A DNA stretch of 10,275 nucleotides from an uncultured Clostridia bacterium (GTDB lineage: Bacteria; Bacillota; Clostridia; Christensenellales; Borkfalkiaceae), in NCBI GenBank assembly GCA_947627125.1, contig CANQUY010000061.1, positions 1 through 10,275 on the forward strand. The letters run 5' to 3'. Position numbers and translations under genes: made by a program. Every line of letters starts with the position of its first letter. The stretch's first letter is position 1. This document shows positions 1 to 5,288 of the stretch, piece after piece. Below the pieces are notes generated by a model. That model did no database searches. It was not told the DNA's origin and was given only the letters and a program-made list of their open reading frames with translations.

Positions 1-130
1 TGAGTTCATCGCGGTCGGTGAAGAGCTCCAAGGGGTCCCCCTCGCGGATCCTGAGCGTTCTCCTTATTTCCTTCGGAATGACGACCCGCCCGAGCTCGTC
101 GATCCTGCGTACAATTCCTGTTGCTTTCAT
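1..130 (-). CDS. spoVT: SpoVT/AbrB-family transcriptional regulator, N-terminal part (gene runs off the left edge)
   Basis: Translating from the ATG at 130 down to the edge gives 43 residues that begin MKATGIVRRIDELGRVVIPK and continue with an IRRTLRIREGDPLELF stretch. This is the SpoVT-type AbrB swapped-hairpin DNA-binding domain; the wording (KATGIVRRID, REGDPLE) is closer to SpoVT than to AbrB as I remember them. SpoVT is a forespore regulator that modulates sigma-G-dependent genes and has a C-terminal GAF-like domain, which would lie outside this window, so its presence cannot be verified here. The start is supported by a GGAGGA ribosome binding site at 138-143, seven bases before the ATG. 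The neighbouring aminotransferase lies on the same strand but a repeat block of about 290 bases separates them. An AbrB/Abh paralogue is the main alternative. Confidence 0.85.
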   Translation of the reverse strand, partial: MKATGIVRRIDELGRVVIPKEIRRTLRIREGDPLELFTDRDEL

Positions 131-137
131 AAAAAAA

Positions 138-182
138 TCCTCCGTATACTTTCAATATGCGAAGGAAGAAAAGTTTTTATGC
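138..182 (-). promoter_or_regulatory. Ribosome binding site and candidate sigma-G-type promoter of spoVT
   Basis: On the minus strand GGAGGA (143-138) precedes the ATG. Further upstream GCATA (182-178) and CATATTG (159-153) are separated by 18 bases. This resembles the Bacillus sigma-G consensus (gHATR, 17-18 bases, cATnHTA) with one mismatch in the -10 element. B. subtilis spoVT is itself a sigma-G gene, which makes the match attractive. The likely start point would fall very close to the ribosome binding site, a weakness of the proposal. The match was found by eye in AT-rich sequence and is only a candidate. Confidence 0.35.
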
Positions 183-216
183 GGTTGGGGGGGAGATATG
201 AGGACGGGAGCGGGGA

Positions 217-382
217 GCGGCGTCATGCTGAGAAGAAGAGCACAACGGAGTTTATGGAAGTTGTACCGAAGCATCTCGCCGCACATTCGACTGCACACGC
301 CCCGCGAGATTCTTCGAGTTAGGTCATTTTGACTTCGTTCTTGCTCCGTTTCTCAGAATGACGCGGGGCAGCATGACGCCGC
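217..382. repeat. Compound family A palindromic repeat: two elements bracketed by a perfect 13-bp inverted repeat
   Basis: The segment holds a 66-base element (217-282) with arms GCGGCGtcATGCT and AGCATctCGCCGC, then a second element (300-368) with arms CCCCGCGagATTCT and AGAATgaCGCGGGG, read in the opposite orientation. A lone arm AGCATGACGCCGC (370-382) is the perfect reverse complement of GCGGCGTCATGCT at 217-229, so the whole block is itself bracketed by an inverted repeat. The first element matches the three units at 6123-6364 and the second matches 6381-6447. The block fills most of the gap between spoVT and the aminotransferase; I see no gene here. Confidence 0.85.
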
Positions 383-405
383 GATTAGCTCCCGTGCGTT
401 TTATG

Positions 406-471
406 GGATCCTTCGCTGCGCTCAGGATGAGCGGGCGGGGCTGGATGAGCGGGCGGGGCTGGATGAGCGGG
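406..471. repeat. Family A short palindrome followed by an 18-bp tandem repeat, overlapping the aminotransferase 3' end
   Basis: GGATCCT (406-412) and AGGATGA (424-430) form a small palindrome, the C:G version of the family A core (minus strand TCATCCTGAG facing CGAAGGAT). The 18-base unit GGATGAGCGGGCGGGGCT is repeated exactly at 425-442 and 443-460, with a partial third copy from 461. On the minus strand each unit encodes SPARSS in phase with the aminotransferase, and the TGA stop lies inside the CCTGAG arm. The gene's end is therefore made of repeat sequence. Confidence 0.8.
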
Positions 472-1648
472 GGCGGTATTCCTCAAACAGCTTTTTGAAG
501 GCGGGGAGGCTGCGCTCGATCGTCGAGCGGGAAACGCAGTACGAAATGCGCACATACCCCGTCACGCCGAAACTATTTGACGGCACAAGCAGAAGTTCAT
601 ACTTCTTCGCCCGTTCCGCAAAGGCCACCGCATCGGGCTCCAACGCCTTGACAAACAGATAGAACGCCCCCTCGGGCGAGATACATTCATAGCCCGTTTC
701 CGTCAAAAATTCGTACAATATGTCGCGGTTTTCACGATATTGCCCCACGTCGCTCACCTTTCCGAGGCTCGCCGCGCACACCCTCTGGAAGAGCGCAGGG
801 GCGCACACATAGCCGAGCTTCCGCCCCGCCCCGCACACGGCCGCGAACACGTCCTCCGCGCTTTGGTATGCGGGGCTGACTGCGATATAGCCAATCCTCT
901 CCCCCGCAAGGGAGAGCGATTTCGAGAAGGAGTAACATAAGATCGTTTCGCGGTAGTACTTCATGGGGAAGGGCACTTTTGCGCCGTAGACGAGTTCGCG
1001 GTATGGCTCGTCGGCAATGAGAAAAATCGGTTCCCCCTTCTCTTTACTCTTCTCCTCGAGAAGATGAGAGAGCTGTTTGAGTTCTTCCTCGCCTATCACG
1101 GCCCCCGTGGGATTGTTGGGAGAGTTCAGAATGACGGCCTTGGTATGTTTCGTCACCGCATTCGCAAGGGCCTCGATGTCGAGGTGAAATCTGCTGTCCG
1201 ACGGGGCGATGACGAGGGTCCCGCCCGCTCCCTCCACAAAGATGCGGTATTCGGGGAAGAAGGGAGCAATGACGACAAACTCGTCCCCCTCCTCGCAAAG
1301 CGCTGCGGCCGTGATGGCGAGAGAAGCCGACGCGCCGCACGTCATGTAGATGAGGCTTGCGGACATGGGTACCCCGAATTCCGTCTGTATGTAGGCGGCA
1401 ACGGCCTCCCGTGCCTCGGGCGCGCCCGCCGCGGAGGTGTAGCCGTGGAGAACTTCGGGCGGAACGGTGTCGATGAGGCGTTTGATCTCATTCTGCACGC
1501 ATGCGGGGGCGGGAACGGAGGGATTGCCGATGGAAAAGTCAAAGACGTTCTCCGCGCCGATCTCCTTTTTCCGCGCGTTGCCGTATTCAAAGAGCTCGCG
1601 GATAACGCTCCGCTCCTCGCCAAGTCGTTGCATTGATTTGTTGAACAT
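422..1648 (-). CDS. Pyridoxal phosphate-dependent class I/II aminotransferase
   Basis: This is a fold-type I aminotransferase of the aspartate aminotransferase superfamily (COG0436-like), a cytosolic enzyme moving an amino group between an amino acid and a 2-oxo acid. The 408 residues show the expected order: SIGNPSVP near residue 39, HGYTSAAGAPEAR (68-80), NSPNNPTG (175-182), the cofactor-contacting ADEPY with Asp213, the Schiff-base lysine Lys243 in SFSKSLSLAGERIGY, and the substrate-carboxylate arginine Arg367 in GYVRISY. The ATG at 1648 follows an AGGAGA site (1654-1659). Substrate specificity cannot be read from the sequence; aspartate, alanine or aromatic substrates are all possible. 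The body of the protein ends normally at about FEEYR (388-392); the last 16 or so residues are a Ser/Pro/Ala/Arg tail encoded by repeat DNA. Downstream of cysK on the same strand, but about 350 bases of repeats intervene, so co-transcription is uncertain. Confidence 0.93.
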   Translation of the reverse strand: MFNKSMQRLGEERSVIRELFEYGNARKKEIGAENVFDFSIGNPSVPAPACVQNEIKRLIDTVPPEVLHGYTSAAGAPEAREAVAAYIQTEFGVPMSASLIYMTCGASASLAITAAALCEEGDEFVVIAPFFPEYRIFVEGAGGTLVIAPSDSRFHLDIEALANAVTKHTKAVILNSPNNPTGAVIGEEELKQLSHLLEEKSKEKGEPIFLIADEPYRELVYGAKVPFPMKYYRETILCYSFSKSLSLAGERIGYIAVSPAYQSAEDVFAAVCGAGRKLGYVCAPALFQRVCAASLGKVSDVGQYRENRDILYEFLTETGYECISPEGAFYLFVKALEPDAVAFAERAKKYELLLVPSNSFGVTGYVRISYCVSRSTIERSLPAFKKLFEEYRPRSSSPARSSSPARSS

Positions 1649-1701
1649 GAATTTCTCCTGATTGATTTGCGTGATTGGGATTCGTTGCCCACCCCCCTAC
1701 C

Positions 1702-1802
1702 CCCCCTCCTCGGGAGGGGGCATGAGCACGGGGAGCCGTGGGAGGGGGCGGGACGAACGGGGAGCCGAGGGAGGGACGGAAGCGCGGGGAGCCGTGGGCG
1801 GG
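1702..1802. repeat. GC-rich hairpin and three degenerate GGGGAGCCG direct repeats
   Basis: CCCCCTCC (1702-1709) and GGAGGGGG (1713-1720) form a perfect 8-bp hairpin with a TCG loop; the same stem recurs at 2988-3007. It is followed by three near-identical 18-base copies beginning CGGGGAGCCG at 1729, 1758 and 1785 (periods 29 and 27). The stretch is strongly G-rich on the plus strand. It lies in the roughly 350-base gap between cysK and the aminotransferase, in which I find no convincing gene, terminator or promoter. Confidence 0.7.
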
Positions 1803-1806
1803 GGCT

Positions 1807-1989
1807 CCTCGGCTCCCCTCTTAGGGGAGCTGTCACGCAGTGACTGAGGGGTTCCCTCGGCTCCCCTCTCAGGGGAGCTGTCACGTAGTGACTGAGGGGT
1901 TTTTGAACCCTATCCCCCGCTACGCGGGTACTTCCCCTAAGAGGGGAAGCAAGTGGGACTGCGCGGTGCTCCTAAGAGGGGAAGCAAGG
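1807..1989. repeat. Family B multi-hairpin repeat, with its first part duplicated in tandem
   Basis: Two tandem 48-base units start with CCTCGG at 1807 and 1855. Each contains an 8-bp hairpin GCTCCCCT/AGGGGAGC (1812-1830 in the first) and a GTCAC/GTGAC hairpin (1832-1844, 1880-1892). The second unit continues into GGGTT/AACCC, CCCGC/GCGGG (1916-1928) and CTTCCCCT/AGGGGAAG (1931-1949). A truncated extra copy of the last arm (CCTAAGAGGGGAAGCAAGG) occupies 1971-1989. A second full copy sits at 3042-3150. Comparable hairpin repeats are, as I recall, abundant in Faecalibacterium and relatives. No transposase is present, so it would be a non-autonomous element. Confidence 0.85.
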
Positions 1990-1997
1990 ACGCCCCC

Positions 1998-2918
1998 TCA
2001 CACCAAGGCTGTTGAGAGGTAGCGGGAGCCGCTGTCGGGGAGAAGGACGGCAATGCGCTTTCCGAAAAACTCCTCCCGCGCCGCAAGGGCAAGCGCGGAG
2101 GCGAGGGCCGCGCCCGACGAAATTCCGCAGAACAGCCCCTCGCAAACCGCCAACATGCGGGCAGATTCAAACGCCTCTTCGTCCGTCACGGCGACAATCT
2201 CGTCGTAGACGCTTCGATCGAGCGTTTTCGGCACAAATCCCGCGCCGATCCCCTGAATTTTATGGCTCCCCTTCTCCCCTTTCGAGAGCATGGGGGAAGA
2301 GAACGGTTCCACGGCGACGACCCTCACCGACGGGTTCCTTTCCTTCAGAAATTTCCCCACGCCCGTCAGCGTGCCTCCCGTCCCCACGCCCGCAACGAAC
2401 GCGTCCACCCTGCCCTCCAGATCTCTCCAAAGTTCCGCCGCCGTGCTCCCGTAATGGGTCAACGGGTTGACGGGATTCAAAAACTGCGAGGGAAGAAAGG
2501 CATTTTTGTGTTCCCTTGCAAGCTCTTCCGCGCGGGAGATGGCCCCCTGCATACCGTGTGCGGCGGGGGTGAGTTCGAGCTCCGCGCCATACGCCTGCAC
2601 CAGCTTTCTGCGCTCGACGGACATGGAATCGGGCATGACAATGATGACCCGATACCCCTTCACGGCCCCGACGGCGGCGAGGCCGATACCCGTGTTCCCG
2701 CTCGTCGGCTCAATGATGACCCCGCCCGCGCGGAGTTTGCCCGATTTTTCCGCCTCCTCGATCATGGCAAGGGCGATACGGTCCTTGACGGAGCCCGTCA
2801 GGGAGAACATTTCGAGCTTTGCAAACAGGTCCGCCCCGCAGCCGAGGCGGTTTTTCATGTGTGAAAGTTGCACCGTCGGGGTATTCCCGATGAGCCCGAG
2901 GGAGGATGAAAATAACAT
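1998..2918 (-). CDS. cysK: Cysteine synthase (O-acetylserine sulfhydrylase), CysK type
   Basis: The 306-residue protein is the usual length for CysK, which condenses O-acetylserine with sulfide to give cysteine and acetate, using PLP in the cytosol. Visible hallmarks are LIGNTPTVQL (9-18), the cofactor lysine Lys45 in SLTGSVKDR, the substrate-binding loop PTSGNTG (71-77), the phosphate-binding GTGGT (179-183), and the PLP-ring serine region GISSGAA (265-271), ending in PDSGSRYLST. The first residues fit the family start, so the ATG at 2918 is accepted, yet no Shine-Dalgarno lies at normal distance: the nearest, GGAGGAAG at 2940-2947, is 21 bases away. An inverted repeat GACGT/ACGTC at 2959-2975 lies upstream and might be an operator. 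There is no cysE or sulfate-assimilation neighbour. A cystathionine beta-synthase-like or O-phosphoserine-using enzyme is the less likely alternative. Confidence 0.95.
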   Translation of the reverse strand: MLFSSSLGLIGNTPTVQLSHMKNRLGCGADLFAKLEMFSLTGSVKDRIALAMIEEAEKSGKLRAGGVIIEPTSGNTGIGLAAVGAVKGYRVIIVMPDSMSVERRKLVQAYGAELELTPAAHGMQGAISRAEELAREHKNAFLPSQFLNPVNPLTHYGSTAAELWRDLEGRVDAFVAGVGTGGTLTGVGKFLKERNPSVRVVAVEPFSSPMLSKGEKGSHKIQGIGAGFVPKTLDRSVYDEIVAVTDEEAFESARMLAVCEGLFCGISSGAALASALALAAREEFFGKRIAVLLPDSGSRYLSTALV

Positions 2919-2958
2919 ACTACAATGTATGAAAGCCCGCTTCCTCCGCGATTATGGT

Positions 2959-2975
2959 GACGTGATCATAACGTC
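2959..2975. promoter_or_regulatory. Short inverted repeat upstream of cysK, possible operator
   Basis: GACGT (2959-2963) and ACGTC (2971-2975) flank a 7-base centre, 41 bases upstream of the cysK ATG. The position would suit a regulator of cysteine synthesis, but five-base arms are common by chance and I recognise no specific factor site. Confidence 0.2.
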
Positions 2976-2987
2976 CCCGCCTCCCTA

Positions 2988-3150
2988 CCCCCTCCCCAAG
3001 GAGGGGGCATGACTGCGTTCGGGCTCCCCAAGGAGGGGGCTCCTCGGCTCCCCTCTCAGGGGAGCTGTCACGGCTGCCCTTGCCGTGATTGAGGGGTTTC
3101 GGAACCCTATCCCCCGCTGCGCGGGTACTTCCCCTACAAGGGGAAGCAAG
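2988..3150. repeat. Family B multi-hairpin repeat upstream of cysK, with leading GC-rich hairpin
   Basis: CCCCCTCC/GGAGGGGG (2988-3007) leads, then after CCTCGG at 3042 come GCTCCCCT/AGGGGAGC (3047-3065), TCACGGC/GCCGTGA with a 7-base loop (3068-3088), GGGTT/AACCC with a TCGG loop, CCCGC/GCGGG (3113-3125) and CTTCCCCT/AGGGGAAG (3128-3146). This is the same order of hairpins as at 1855-1950. The second hairpin differs in length and sequence but stays fully paired. It fills most of the roughly 290 bases between the acpP terminator and cysK; no gene is seen there. Confidence 0.85.
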
Positions 3151-3205
3151 GACGTCCCCGCCCCGCATGAACTTCGTTCGGCTCTCCCCAAGGCGCGAAG
3201 CACAC

Positions 3206-3237
3206 AAAAAAACTCCCGCGGGTAAGCGGGAGTTTTT
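3206..3237 (-). terminator. Rho-independent terminator of acpP, probably bidirectional
   Basis: On the minus strand AACTCCCGC (3234-3226) pairs with GCGGGAGTT (3219-3211) around a 6-base loop, followed by a run of T (3212-3206). The nine-pair GC-rich stem and T tract make a strong intrinsic terminator 17 bases past the acpP stop. The plus strand also has TTTTT after the stem (3233-3237), so it could stop transcription from either side. It separates acpP from cysK. Confidence 0.9.
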
Positions 3238-3250
3238 CAAAGCATATGTT

Positions 3251-3478
3251 TCACTTTTGGAGCTTGTTCATCATATCGACAATGTCCTGCACCGTCTTGA
3301 TGTTTTCGACGTCTTCCTCGGGCAGCGTGATGCTGTATTCATCTTCAAGGGTCATCAGAAGCTCCACGACGTCGAGGGAATCCGCCCCTAAATCCTTGAC
3401 GACTTCCGATTCGGGCCGAATGGCGGAAGCGTCGATCCCCAGCTGCTCCGCGAGCATCTTACAAACCTGTTCAAACAT
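3251..3478 (-). CDS. acpP: Acyl carrier protein
   Basis: This 75-residue acidic protein is the acyl carrier protein of type II fatty acid synthesis: it carries growing acyl chains in the cytosol on a 4'-phosphopantetheine arm. The arm attaches to Ser34 in the diagnostic GADSLDVVEL motif (31-40). The four-helix pattern and the acidic helix II-III region (LEDEYSITLPEEDVENIKT) are typical, and length is normal. The ATG at 3478 follows a perfect AGGAGG (3486-3491). It is a single-gene transcription unit, with its own strong promoter (3513-3541) and a strong terminator (3206-3237). No fab genes adjoin it, so it could be the housekeeping ACP or a second copy; its ordinary sequence favours housekeeping. 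Confidence 0.96.
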   Translation of the reverse strand: MFEQVCKMLAEQLGIDASAIRPESEVVKDLGADSLDVVELLMTLEDEYSITLPEEDVENIKTVQDIVDMMNKLQK

Positions 3479-3485
3479 ACTTGTT

Positions 3486-3541
3486 CCTCCTATCTAAATG
3501 AACCTTATCTCTATTTTACCGTAATTGCAGCGTTTTGTCAA
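3486..3541 (-). promoter_or_regulatory. Sigma-A promoter and ribosome binding site of acpP
   Basis: On the minus strand a perfect TTGACA (3541-3536) is followed after exactly 17 bases by TAAAAT (3518-3513), one mismatch from TATAAT. The predicted start is near 3506, giving a short leader that carries AGGAGG (3491-3486). The -35 box starts only 15 bases after the stop of the upstream glycosylase gene, with no terminator between, so read-through from that operon may add to acpP expression. Confidence 0.88.
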
Positions 3542-3556
3542 TACCCTTGGGGAAAT

Positions 3557-4042
3557 TTATGGACCGAGAAAGGGCGAAAGCGCACTCTCCCACGCCGCGG
3601 CGGAAAAGCGGGGATTGGCGGGCGACGTGGAGGGCAGTTTTTCCGTCAGATGTATGTATTTTGGAAAGTTCGCCGCAAAGAGCTCGTACGCCTTGGTCCC
3701 GTTGCAGAAAATTTTTTCTATGGGAGCGGCCCTTAGAACAAATGGGATATCGGCGAGGGCGACGTTTTCGATGGATGCGTCCGAGGAACCGACGATATCG
3801 CAGCTCTCCACAACGTCCCACAGGGCGATCCGCCGCCGCAGAAGAAACTCCCGCTTGCCCGCAGTGTCCCGCGGGACTTCCTCGCCGAAGAGCCCGCACA
3901 CCGTTCTCCAAAAACGGTTTTGCGGATTGCCGTAGTAGAAGGAAACCTCCCTGCTCTTCACCGAGGGGAAACTTCCCAAGATGAGGATCCTGCTCTCTCC
4001 GTTGAACACGGGCGCAAAGCCCTCGGCATGGCCCCGCTTCAC
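3557..4042 (-). CDS. Hypoxanthine (deoxyinosine)-DNA glycosylase, uracil-DNA glycosylase superfamily family 6
   Basis: The 161-residue protein would remove hypoxanthine, formed by deamination of adenine, from DNA in base excision repair. Family features are GSFPSVKS (23-30), the YYGNPQNRFW segment (36-45) with its conserved Asn, IALWDVV (72-78) and the second active-site motif LPSTSPAN (136-143). Length is normal for family 6. The start is GTG at 4042, whose GTGA overlaps the stop of the M16 peptidase gene, implying translational coupling; the ATG at 4029 is in another frame, and the N-terminus reaches the expected position before the first motif. An Asp in the family 1 UDG position is absent, as in family 6. 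Assignment to this superfamily is confident; the exact lesion specificity is inferred from family membership. Confidence 0.88.
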   Translation of the reverse strand: MKRGHAEGFAPVFNGESRILILGSFPSVKSREVSFYYGNPQNRFWRTVCGLFGEEVPRDTAGKREFLLRRRIALWDVVESCDIVGSSDASIENVALADIPFVLRAAPIEKIFCNGTKAYELFAANFPKYIHLTEKLPSTSPANPRFSAAAWESALSPFLGP

Positions 4043-5277
4043 AGCGTAACGCCCTTTTCGAGATTGCCGACCGTGGCGGACGCGGCCCTTTCAAAGTCGA
4101 AGCTCTCCTCAACGACGGCGAAAATATCCTCCCGCTTGAGGGCGGAGAGTTCCGCCATGCGCTTCTCAAAGTCGTAGATCTTGCCCTTGTAGAGCATTTC
4201 CTTCCCGTAGAGAAGCATCTGCGAAGAGGTGTTCTCCTGCGAAAAGACGGTGCCCGAGAGGAGCTGTTCCTTCCCGCGCGAGAACTCCTCCTCGGAGAGA
4301 TCGTGCCGCTTGAATTCCTTCAATACGCCGAGCACGGCCTCCGCGGCCTTTTCGGCCTTTTTGGGGTTGACGCCCGCATACACGGTGGTGAGGCCCGTTT
4401 CGTCGTAGTTTGAAGTGTAGGAATAGACCGAATAGGCGAGGCCCATCTCCTCACGCACTTTCTTGAAGAGGCGGGAACTCATACCGCCGCCGAGGATGAC
4501 GTTCATGACCTGCACGGCGGGGTAGCCCCCGTCGTTGCGCGAGAGGGACGGGAACCCAAACGCGAAGTGGGCCTGTTCGATGGGCTTCTTCTTGAAGAGC
4601 CTGTCCGTATGCAGGGAAATTTTCTTGGGCCTTTGCCTGAAACCCGTTCTCTTCATGCCGCCGAAGTATTTCTCGGAAAGGGAAACGGCCTCGTCGATCC
4701 CGATATTTCCCGCAAAGGAAACGACAATGTTCTCTGGGCAATACCGCTCCTCCTTATAGGCAAGCATCTGCTCGCGCGTGAAGCTCCTGACGTTCTCCGC
4801 CGTGCCCAAAATATTTCTGCCGTAGTTCTCCTTGCCGAAATAGGCGCGGGAGAGAAGGTCGATGCAGAGGTCCTCGGGCGAATCTTCGTCCATGTTGATC
4901 TCCTCGACGACGACGCCCTTTTCCCGATCCATCTCCTCCGCGGGAAAGGAGGCGTTGAGAAAGAGGTCTGCGAGCAATTCAAAGCTCTTTTGGGCATGCT
5001 CCGAGGTGGATTTGCAATAGTAACAGGTCATATCCTTGCCCGTAAAGGCATTGACCTGCGAGCCGAGCGCGTCGAATGCGTCGGAGATCTCAAAGGCGGT
5101 GCGCGTCGGGGTGCCCTTAAACTGCATGTGCTCTATGAAGTGGGAAATGCCGTCCTCTTCGTCCGTTTCATAGGCCGCGCCCGTACCGACGAGGATCCCC
5201 ATCGTGACGGAGAGAAGCCCCTCCATGCGCTTCACGATGACCTTGAGCCCGTTCTGTAATGTTCTGCTTTCTACCAT
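4039..5277 (-). CDS. M16-family zinc metallopeptidase (pitrilysin/processing-peptidase-like, MlpA/YmxG type)
   Basis: The 412 residues match the length of single-unit M16B peptidases, which work as dimers and degrade or trim peptides in the cytosol. The inverted zinc motif HFIEH gives His46, catalytic Glu49 and His50, and Glu126 in VVVEEINMDED is the third ligand at the usual 76-residue spacing. The second, M16_C-type domain carries GGGMSSRLFKKVREEMGLAYSVYS at roughly residues 260-285. No signal peptide is seen. The ATG at 5277 has AAGGAAGG (5284-5291) just upstream. It lies 11 bases after the deacetylase gene and overlaps the glycosylase gene by 4 bases, so the three form an operon. The order deacetylase-M16 is the ylxY-mlpA order of B. 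subtilis, which suggests an MlpA orthologue. All catalytic residues are present, so an active enzyme is expected. Confidence 0.93.
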   Translation of the reverse strand: MVESRTLQNGLKVIVKRMEGLLSVTMGILVGTGAAYETDEEDGISHFIEHMQFKGTPTRTAFEISDAFDALGSQVNAFTGKDMTCYYCKSTSEHAQKSFELLADLFLNASFPAEEMDREKGVVVEEINMDEDSPEDLCIDLLSRAYFGKENYGRNILGTAENVRSFTREQMLAYKEERYCPENIVVSFAGNIGIDEAVSLSEKYFGGMKRTGFRQRPKKISLHTDRLFKKKPIEQAHFAFGFPSLSRNDGGYPAVQVMNVILGGGMSSRLFKKVREEMGLAYSVYSYTSNYDETGLTTVYAGVNPKKAEKAAEAVLGVLKEFKRHDLSEEEFSRGKEQLLSGTVFSQENTSSQMLLYGKEMLYKGKIYDFEKRMAELSALKREDIFAVVEESFDFERAASATVGNLEKGVTL

Positions 5278-5288
5278 ATGTACCTTCC

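Noticed and set aside
18..332. Plus-strand 104-residue frame at the left edge
   Set aside because: It lies over the start of spoVT on the other strand and then a family A repeat.
1064..1636. Long open frames opposite the aminotransferase and other genes (also 2262-2864, 4567-5259, 5259-6050 and 7556-8149 on the plus strand)
   Set aside because: They lie antisense to genes with clear family motifs, show no recognisable domains and are expected in GC-rich sequence with few stops.
1342..1884. Minus-strand 180-residue frame across the cysK-aminotransferase gap
   Set aside because: It runs through hairpin repeats and then continues out of phase over the aminotransferase; composition is low-complexity Arg/Pro.
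1880..1904. Hairpin GTCAC/GTGAC followed by GGGGTTTTTG as a terminator
   Set aside because: It would work only for plus-strand transcription, where there is no gene, the stem is five pairs, and it is an ordinary part of the repeat.
2919..3205. Riboswitch or T-box leader controlling cysK
   Set aside because: No T-box core, specifier stem or antiterminator pattern is seen; the structure present is explained by the repeat element.
2920..3240. Minus-strand 106-residue frame directly upstream of cysK
   Set aside because: It is made almost entirely of family B repeat and terminator sequence and matches no family I know.
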